From the NCBI GenBank assembly GCA_025363455.1, contig JANYDW010000072.1, forward strand, positions 1 through 64,000: a stretch of 64,000 nucleotides of DNA, read 5' to 3'. Below the pieces are notes generated by a model that did no database searches, was not told where the DNA came from, and was given only the letters and a program-made list of their open reading frames with translations. Positions 58,709 through 64,000 of this stretch are shown here, one piece after another. Each line of letters begins with the position of its first letter. The first letter of the stretch is position 1. The position numbers were made by a program, and so were the translations under genes. The stretch comes from Oleiharenicola sp. (lineage in GTDB: Bacteria > Verrucomicrobiota > Verrucomicrobiia > Opitutales > Opitutaceae).

Positions 58709-60706
58709 TCACTTGTTGAATGTGCTTCGAATTCGGAGCGCATCTACCTGCTCTTGGGCGCGATTTATAGGCCCACGTGCCTCTGACTCTGCGATCGCGA
58801 TAGACCTAAGCTCTGCCCGAACTTTGTCCGCCGCCGCCTTCTTATTTTGAAGTGTTTCCTGTAACAGGTCAATCGAAGCTTGGCGTCTGGCATTGTGATC
58901 GGCACCGACTGTAAGGTATTCGCCAATAAGTTTGTCGATCTTACTCCTCTCGCTCCAGCTATAGTGATCCCGCTCCGGTATGTTCCTAAAAGCGAAGTCA
59001 CTTACAAAGTAGAAGCCTTTGACATTGCTGATGTCTTCGTAGCCAGTTGAGTTCCTGGAAACCTGCGATTTTGGAGCGTGATCTAGAATACGTATCGCGT
59101 CAGTTGTTTTTGGGTGTTTCTCATTGCCTGAAAAAGTTTCATCCCCTGTGAACGAACTGAGTAGGTGAATCAGTTTTGGTCCATAATATTGTTCTGCCGA
59201 ATCATGTTCGGCTGTATCAAGTTCTTTTTCCGTCGTGGTAATTTGTCCGACGATATCTGCGAGGATTTCCTCTTTTGCCATTCTTGCTTCGCGGAAGTCG
59301 ACCTCTGGTTTCCGGAACTCTAGCTTATTCTTCGCCAAGTTGGCCTCAGCTTCCGCTATTCGTTGCTGTTGCTCTGCGGTTTCGGCGGCCGCGCGTTCAA
59401 TAGCAGCCCTAGCTTCAGCAGCAACACGCTCTGTCTCTATTTTAGTATCAGCGAGACGTCGTTTGGCCGCGGCTTTGGCTTCAGCAGTAGCAACACGTTC
59501 AGCAGTAGCTTTGGCTTCGGTCAACGCCATTGCTTCAGTTTCGGCTCGTTTCCGGGAAACAGAAATGCCATAGGCAAGCGCGATCAATACGGCGATGCTG
59601 AGGATGGCGGCGGTAATGAGAAATCGCCGCTGCGACCTCGCTCCAGCCACAGCTATCGTTCCCAGTTCCGTTTCGGTCTTGCCGAGATCGGGCTGGATAG
59701 CCTCTAGCGTCGGACGGCAGTTCTTTTCCAACTCGGAGCCGGGCAGCGTAGCTACCTTGACCCAATGCTGTTCAAAGGCCCTGCGCAGGTTAGCCAATTG
59801 CGATTTGGCTTGGTCGTGATTGGAGGATATATTGCCAGTGTCGTAACTAACCTTGAAGTCATCCAGAATCTTGGCGCAGGCCAAGGGGAGGTCTTTGGCA
59901 AAGGAGACCATTTCATCTTCGACTCGAAACTGCGAAGCTATGTTTGCAGTGACTGTGGTGTAATCCAAATCGCTGAAACCATCGGCCGACTGCTGTTTCA
60001 AGTCCGCGGCCGCTAACAGATTTGCAGCAGATAGATGATTGCCTTGCCTGACCTGGGCGAAGGCCTGTTGGAGGGCATCGCGATGTTTCGAGTGAATCTG
60101 AGTCAGATGGTCCAAGCGGGCCCGCACATTTTTGAAATGGGCCTGAATCTGCTGATAAAGCGCACCCCCTCCCAATGCCAACGAACGGAATTCTCGTCGG
60201 GCTCCGGCTTCCACAGAGAAATCCATGTCCAGTCCTTGGGCGCAGAAAAGCAACTCGGGATGAATATCGATATCGGCTCCAGTACCACCCCAGTCCAGCG
60301 CGGATAGCTGGATGGCAAGGTTTTGCAGACTGGCAGGTAACTGAGCTATGGCATCATCAAGTTCAATCTGACCTTGGCGCATGTCGGAAAGTGAGACAGA
60401 GGGAAGGTCCTCCTGAAGGAAACGTTGATGCGATGAAATCGCAGCACGGTGTAGGGTGGCAGACTCAGCAAAAAATCTGACGAGCTTGCGCAAGCGAGAA
60501 GCCAGCTCTGCGAGTGGGTCGGCGGGAACGTTGCCGGCACTGGCATGAGCTGCGATGTATTCAGTCAGATCCGACTTGATGCGTCGATGCGCCTGCATGT
60601 CGGCTAGGTCTACGAGCTGATCCGCTTGTTGATCGAGCAATTGGAGTTGAACCTGCAGCACCGCTACAGCGCGGAGTAATGGCTCATCCCAATGGAAAGC
60701 TGTCAT
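58709..60706 (-). CDS. Large coiled-coil membrane-anchored protein
   Basis: A 665-residue protein. A helical N-terminal domain (about 1-355) contains motifs such as LPASLQNLAIQLSALDWGG. One strong span follows at about 360-384 (RRFLITAAILSIAVLIALAYGI). A Glu/Ala-rich coiled coil comes next (about 390-490, AEAKAAAKRRLADTKIETERV…), then a C-terminal soluble domain. It sits with the 114-residue coiled-coil gene just upstream, only 12 bases apart, and its AT content is visibly higher than its neighbours', suggesting horizontal gain. No motif of known enzymes is seen; a membrane-linked sensor or defence protein is possible but unproven. Confidence 0.72.
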   Translation of the reverse strand: MTAFHWDEPLLRAVAVLQVQLQLLDQQADQLVDLADMQAHRRIKSDLTEYIAAHASAGNVPADPLAELASRLRKLVRFFAESATLHRAAISSHQRFLQEDLPSVSLSDMRQGQIELDDAIAQLPASLQNLAIQLSALDWGGTGADIDIHPELLFCAQGLDMDFSVEAGARREFRSLALGGGALYQQIQAHFKNVRARLDHLTQIHSKHRDALQQAFAQVRQGNHLSAANLLAAADLKQQSADGFSDLDYTTVTANIASQFRVEDEMVSFAKDLPLACAKILDDFKVSYDTGNISSNHDQAKSQLANLRRAFEQHWVKVATLPGSELEKNCRPTLEAIQPDLGKTETELGTIAVAGARSQRRFLITAAILSIAVLIALAYGISVSRKRAETEAMALTEAKATAERVATAEAKAAAKRRLADTKIETERVAAEARAAIERAAAETAEQQQRIAEAEANLAKNKLEFRKPEVDFREARMAKEEILADIVGQITTTEKELDTAEHDSAEQYYGPKLIHLLSSFTGDETFSGNEKHPKTTDAIRILDHAPKSQVSRNSTGYEDISNVKGFYFVSDFAFRNIPERDHYSWSERSKIDKLIGEYLTVGADHNARRQASIDLLQETLQNKKAAADKVRAELRSIAIAESEARGPINRAQEQVDALRIRSTFNK

Positions 60707-60718
60707 CGGAAAGGGAAA

Positions 60719-61063
60719 TCAAGTCACAGGCCGAAGCCTCTTAAAACGGTCAAGGGCATCAAGCATATCAGCCATCAACGAACGGAGCTGTTTGATCTGC
60801 TCTGTCTGGAGTCGACGATGCTCGCGCTCCGCAGTCTCAGCTTCGAAGCGCTGCTGCTCGATTTCGAGACGGTGTCTTTCAAGGCTGGTACGGTCTTGTT
60901 CGATTCGGGTTTGTCTCTCCAGGGCGGCTGTTTGAGCACGCAGTGCGCTCGTTGTCTCCTGTTGTTGGGCGATTTGCCGGTTACGCTGCTGGATAGCTGC
61001 CAGATGCCCCGTGAAATCAATCTGCCCCTGATGCCCCTCCATCCAGTCGTTTAAATCACTCAT
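60719..61063 (-). CDS. Small coiled-coil protein, partner of the 665-residue protein
   Basis: A 114-residue protein MSDLNDWMEGHQGQIDFTGHLAAIQQRNRQIAQQQ… that is nearly all coiled coil. The opening DLNDWMEGHQGQIDFTGHLAAIQQRN looks conserved, and I have seen similar openings in hypothetical proteins from diverse bacteria. It precedes the large gene on the same strand with 12 bases between them. The start was set at the ATG at 61063; a longer frame begins at 61123. Confidence 0.68.
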   Translation of the reverse strand: MSDLNDWMEGHQGQIDFTGHLAAIQQRNRQIAQQQETTSALRAQTAALERQTRIEQDRTSLERHRLEIEQQRFEAETAEREHRRLQTEQIKQLRSLMADMLDALDRFKRLRPVT

Positions 61064-61127
61064 AAACAATTCACGTTTGATCAATTTTCTAGCGCTTACA
61101 ATTTTGAAGCAATGAGGAAACAACCGC

Positions 61128-61223
61128 CTAAAGCAATGACTGCTGGTCGCCGGTGGCGGGCTTGAGGCCGATGGCGCCGTAGCCCTTGGCGGTGAGGATG
61201 CGGCCCTGCGCCGTGCGGGCGGG
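61128..61223 (-). pseudogene. duplicated 3' end of ruvB (31 codons plus stop)
   Basis: Read on the minus strand it encodes …ARTAQGRILTAKGYGAIGLK then PATGDQQSLL and TAG. It matches the last codons of ruvB at 61937-62032, with about 9 differences in 96 bases, several of them silent. The stop codon is retained. It marks the outer end of the zeta-kinase pair. Confidence 0.9.
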
Positions 61224-61225
61224 TT

Positions 61226-61381
61226 TCACGGGGACTCGACCACCAGCTTGCCGTTGCGCTTGTAGTAGAGTTTGGTGCCGGCGGCGCGGGCCCGGTTGGC
61301 AGCAACCTTGGCCGCCCGGCGGAAGGCGGCGTTAATCCCTCGCGTGCGGGCATCGAGTTTTGACGATGGAGTGGATTTCAT
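61226..61381 (-). CDS. Small basic protein, putative antitoxin of the zeta-like kinase
   Basis: A 51-residue protein MKSTPSSKLDARTRGINAAFRRAAKVAANRARAAGTKLYYKRNGKLVVESP, given in pieces: basic helix (AAFRRAAKVAANRA), then GTKLYYKRNGKLVV. The ATG overlaps the stop of the upstream kinase gene (ATGA). This small-partner-after-kinase layout is known for zeta-like pairs, where the small protein may be the antitoxin. Its stop lies two bases from the ruvB fragment. Confidence 0.72.
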   Translation of the reverse strand: MKSTPSSKLDARTRGINAAFRRAAKVAANRARAAGTKLYYKRNGKLVVESP

Positions 61382-61905
61382 GGGTTCTTGATCAAAAGGG
61401 TGGGCGGAAAACCGGTGGCATCGTAGAGCCACCAAGCATCACAAAGCGGACGATACAGCTTCTCGAAGTTTCGCCAACTCCGAACAAAGCGTCGGCGCAC
61501 ATCGGCGGCGGGGACATCATGCCCGCCTTCCCGCACCCGGGCGGCAATGCGTTTCAAGGCGATCTCCGGGGTGTCGAGCCGAAGGTACACCAACTCAATG
61601 CGGTAACCGTGCCTCTTCCATTTCCTAATGCGTTCGTGGTAGGTCAGGCCACTGAGGGTGCTTTCGAAGGCAAAATCAGTTTTTGTGCCAGAAAGGCGGT
61701 CGAGTTCGGATAAAAAGACTTTCCCCGCCTTCATATTGGCGATGGCTGGTTTCAGAGGGGAAAACCCGGCGGCAATAAGGTCGGCATTCACAAAATGAAC
61801 AATACCGCCTTCTCGCGGCAGAAACTCACGGGCGAAGGTAGTTTTGCCCGCGCCGTTAGGGCCGGCGACTATCAGGCAGAGAGGTTGTTTGGGTGAGGCA
61901 GCCAT
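61378..61905 (-). CDS. Zeta toxin-like AAA/P-loop kinase
   Basis: A 175-residue P-loop protein: LIVAGPNGAGKTTFAREFLPRE is Walker A, followed by FVNADLIAAGFSPL, and ELVYLRLDTPEIALKRIAARVREGGHDVPAADVRRRF with the typical zeta-like Arg patch. Zeta toxins phosphorylate UDP-sugars. It lies first in a two-gene unit with a small basic protein. The whole unit is enclosed by two ruvB 3' ends and may be an inserted addiction module. Start ATG at 61905. Confidence 0.87.
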   Translation of the reverse strand: MAASPKQPLCLIVAGPNGAGKTTFAREFLPREGGIVHFVNADLIAAGFSPLKPAIANMKAGKVFLSELDRLSGTKTDFAFESTLSGLTYHERIRKWKRHGYRIELVYLRLDTPEIALKRIAARVREGGHDVPAADVRRRFVRSWRNFEKLYRPLCDAWWLYDATGFPPTLLIKNP

Positions 61906-61936
61906 GGTGGATGGCGGTGGGCTCAGCGATCCCGCC

Positions 61937-62983
61937 CTACAGCAACGACTGCTGGTCGCCGGTGGCGGCTTTCAGGCCGATGGCGCCGTAGCCCTTGGTG
62001 GTGAGGATGCGGCCTTGCGCGGTGCGGGCGAGGTAGCCCTCCTGGATCAGGAACGGTTCGTGAACTTCCTCGAGGGTCTCGGCCTCCTCGCCGACGGCGA
62101 TGGCGATCGTGCCGAGGCCCACGGGGCCGCCGGCGTAGTTCTCGGCCATGAGGCGCAGGACGCGCTTGTCCATCTCATCGAGGCCGGCAGCGTCGATCTC
62201 AAGCAGCTCAAGCGCGGCAGCGGCGACGGGCTGGGTGATTTTGCCCTGCGCTTTCTCCGAGGCATAGTCGCGGCAGAAATTGATCAGATTGTTGGCGATG
62301 CGCGGCGTGCCGCGGGCGCGTTTGGCGATCTCGTGCGCGCCCGCATCGTCCAACCCGACCTTGAGCAGGCTGCAGCTGCGCTTGACGATGCCCTCCAGCG
62401 TGGTGCGGTCGTAGTAGTCGAGCCGGGTGTTGAGGGTGAAACGTGAGCGCAGCGGGGCGGTGAGCAGGCCGGAGCGCGTGGTGGCGCCGATGAGGGTGAA
62501 CTTCGGGATCGAGAGGCGCACGCTGCGGGCGTTGGGGCCTTGGTCGATCATGATGTCGAGGCGGAAGTCCTCCATCGCGCTGTAGAGGTATTCCTCGACG
62601 GTCTTGGGGATGCGGTGGATCTCGTCGATGAAGAGGATGTCGCCCTCCTCCATGCTCGTCAGCAGGCCCGCGAGGTCGCCCGCCTTCTCGATGACCGGGC
62701 CGGACGTCACGCGGACATTGCGGCCGAGCTCGTGGCCGAGGATGAAGGCGAGGGTGGTCTTGCCGAGGCCCGGCGGCCCGGAGAGGAGGATGTGGTTGAG
62801 GGCCTCGCCCCGACGCTTGGCGGCGCCGACCATGACCTGCAGGCGCTCGACGGTCTTGGGCTGGCCGGCGAAGTCGGCGAAGGACAGCGGCCGCAAGGCG
62901 GCCTCGGTCTGAGAGACCGGAGCGGAAAGAGTCGAGGCGAGGAAGTCCGTTCCTTTCTTCGGGGATTGTTCGGGGGAAGGCAT
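61937..62983 (-). CDS. ruvB: Holliday junction branch-migration helicase RuvB
   Basis: A 348-residue AAA+ motor that drives branch migration with RuvA. LRPLSFADFAGQPKTVERL opens it, Walker A GPPGLGKTT, Walker B DEIHR, the sensor ATTRSG, and winged-helix C-terminal domain with RGTPRIANNLI. The start is the ATG at 62983. The last codons and TAG are duplicated at 61128-61223. The TAG is followed immediately by a GTAG-type hairpin (GTAGGGCGGGATC… on the minus strand). Confidence 0.96.
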   Translation of the reverse strand: MPSPEQSPKKGTDFLASTLSAPVSQTEAALRPLSFADFAGQPKTVERLQVMVGAAKRRGEALNHILLSGPPGLGKTTLAFILGHELGRNVRVTSGPVIEKAGDLAGLLTSMEEGDILFIDEIHRIPKTVEEYLYSAMEDFRLDIMIDQGPNARSVRLSIPKFTLIGATTRSGLLTAPLRSRFTLNTRLDYYDRTTLEGIVKRSCSLLKVGLDDAGAHEIAKRARGTPRIANNLINFCRDYASEKAQGKITQPVAAAALELLEIDAAGLDEMDKRVLRLMAENYAGGPVGLGTIAIAVGEEAETLEEVHEPFLIQEGYLARTAQGRILTTKGYGAIGLKAATGDQQSLL

Positions 62984-62996
62984 CAGGCAGGTGAAC

Positions 62997-63051
62997 CGCT
63001 AATTTTCGCTAATCATCGCTAATCATTAGCGCGGATTAGCGAAAATTAGCG
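62997..63051. repeat. Minimal triplet-word palindrome (CGCTAAT family)
   Basis: CGCTAAT at 62997, 63007 and 63017, then the exact inverse ATTAGCG at 63025, 63035 and 63045. All spacings are 10 bp and the two arms are head to head with one base between. This is an element with both arms and no cargo, in the gap between the partial murA and ruvB. Confidence 0.88.
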
Positions 63052-63068
63052 GTTAAAAAATCGGTGGT

Positions 63069-64000
63069 TCATTTCCATTCTACTTCGGCGCCGAGGCTGC
63101 GGAGGTTCTCGACGAAATTCGGGTGGGCGCGGCGGATGGTGTCGGCGTTCTTCACCACGGACTTGCCGGGGATGCTGGCGGCGACCATGTAGAGCGCGAC
63201 GGCGGCGCGGATGATGTAGGGCGCCTCGACGATGGAGGGGCGCAGCGGTTTGGCGCCGAAGACGGTGATGCGGTGTGGGTCGCTGACGACCACGTGGGCG
63301 CCGAACTTCGAGAGTTCGGACATCCAAGTGAAGCCGCCCTCGTAGACCTTGTTCCAGAACATGACGGCACCCTGTGAGCGGACGGCCAACGCGATCATGC
63401 ATGGCAGCAGGTCGACGGGAAAGTAGGGCCACGGGGCCGCCTCGATCTTTGGGAGCAGATTGCTTGTGAAAGGCTCCTCGACGACGAGCTTCTGCTTCTT
63501 GCGGACAATCGCGGTGTCGCCGTCGTGCTCGATCTTGACCCCCAGCTTGGCGAAGGAGCGGGTGATGAGATCGAAGTGGTGAGGCAGGGAGTGCTTCACG
63601 CGCACCTCGCCGCCGGTGATGGCACCGAGCGCGAGAAAGGTGACGATCTCGTGGTGGTCGGAGTTGATCGTGAAGGTGCCGCCCTTGAGTGATTTCACGC
63701 CGGTGACGGTGAGCTGGCTGGTGCCGAGGCCCGAGATCTTCGCGCCCATGGCAGCGAGGACCGCGCAGACGTCCTGCACGTGCGGCTCGCTCGCGGCGTT
63801 GAGGAGGACGGACTCGCCCTCGGCGAGGACGGCGGCCATGACGAAATTCTCGGTGGCGGTGACCGACATGTAGTCGGGCCAGTGGCGCGCGCCCTTGAAC
63901 CGGCCCTTGAGCGAGAGGGTGAGGTCGTCCGGGTTCGAAGAAACCTTCGCGCCGAGTTTTTCTAGAATCTCAAGGTGCGGATCGAGCTCGCGGATGCCGA
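63069..64000 (-). CDS. murA: UDP-GlcNAc 1-carboxyvinyltransferase family protein (MurA-like), partial
   Basis: The 3' part of a gene that continues past the right edge, at least 310 residues. Motifs include ATENFVMAAVLAEGESVLLNAASEPHV, AMGAKISGLGTSQLTVTGV, FTINSDHHEIVTFLALGAITGG and KSVVKNADTIRRAHPNFVENL. The fold is the EPSP/enolpyruvyl transferase type. The usual MurA DLRAS motif before the last helix reads APYIIRAAVAL, so this may be a diverged paralogue; the active-site Cys region lies outside the window. Expected role is the first step of peptidoglycan precursor synthesis. Confidence 0.82.
   Translation of the reverse strand, partial: GIRELDPHLEILEKLGAKVSSNPDDLTLSLKGRFKGARHWPDYMSVTATENFVMAAVLAEGESVLLNAASEPHVQDVCAVLAAMGAKISGLGTSQLTVTGVKSLKGGTFTINSDHHEIVTFLALGAITGGEVRVKHSLPHHFDLITRSFAKLGVKIEHDGDTAIVRKKQKLVVEEPFTSNLLPKIEAAPWPYFPVDLLPCMIALAVRSQGAVMFWNKVYEGGFTWMSELSKFGAHVVVSDPHRITVFGAKPLRPSIVEAPYIIRAAVALYMVAASIPGKSVVKNADTIRRAHPNFVENLRSLGAEVEWK

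Overview
The window is GC-rich, densely packed bacterial chromosome. The best guess at its origin is a Verrucomicrobiota member of the Opitutaceae type. The evidence is a PVC-type dehydrogenase/HEAT/c-heme fusion protein (30.2-32.9 kb), DUF481 and DUF5916-type outer-membrane proteins, a TIR-TM protein, a GxxExxY protein, and a very heavy load of dispersed structured repeats in almost every intergenic gap. No tRNA, rRNA or CRISPR array was seen.

Layout. 0-6 kb: M3 oligopeptidase, HtpG, a secreted coiled-coil protein and a kinase-fold protein that has lost its catalytic residues. 6.1-14 kb: a minus-strand branched-chain amino acid ABC locus, three paralogous LivK-type binding proteins followed by livH, livM, livG and livF, with a different repeat in nearly every gap. 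14-25.7 kb: an LptF/G permease, a REP-associated tyrosine transposase between inverted REPs, DgkA, a SeqA-like protein, a Rossmann protein, a 2OG-Fe(II) oxygenase, two DUF481 proteins, an NTPase/membrane fusion, ChrA, and a Cys/His-rich pair with an operator-like palindrome. 25.9-38.7 kb: TIR-TM protein, WD40 protein carrying in-frame repeat insertions, RNB ribonuclease, PVC heme protein, FMN reductase, COG0523 GTPase with a His-rich insertion, MFS transporter, DUF1259, a beta-propeller and DUF1653. 38.7-47.5 kb: a hybrid sensor kinase bracketed by a duplicated sequence, a DUF5916-type barrel protein, pyruvate kinase, a metallo-hydrolase and a secreted protein. 47.6-50.5 kb: a pterin cluster (PTPS, FolE2, sepiapterin reductase) that reads as a complete tetrahydrobiopterin pathway and is interrupted by a GxxExxY nuclease-like gene flanked by inverted triplet repeats. 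50.6-54.1 kb: a CreBC-like two-component system with a small membrane protein and a very short CreD. 54.2-58 kb: membrane protein, cyclophilin, glycosyltransferase-39-like protein and phosphodiesterase. 58-61.9 kb: an accessory island with a PIN toxin/antitoxin pair, a two-gene coiled-coil unit and a zeta-like kinase pair bracketed by a duplicated ruvB 3' end. 61.9-64 kb: ruvB and a partial MurA-family gene.

Most distinctive is the repeat biology. One class is hairpins footed by GTAG, next to a RAYT transposase. A second class is inverted arms made of two or three copies of a 6-7 bp word spaced about 10 bp (words CGCGGAT, CACGGAT, CACTAAT, CGCTAAT, CACGAAA). One pair encloses the GxxExxY gene, one pair is a minimal palindrome with no cargo, and one encloses a REP pair. 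A third class is a 100-bp double hairpin present five times. Several repeats have entered coding sequence and supply start codons or loops.

Domain calls were made by reading motifs and remembered family sequences; no database search was run.
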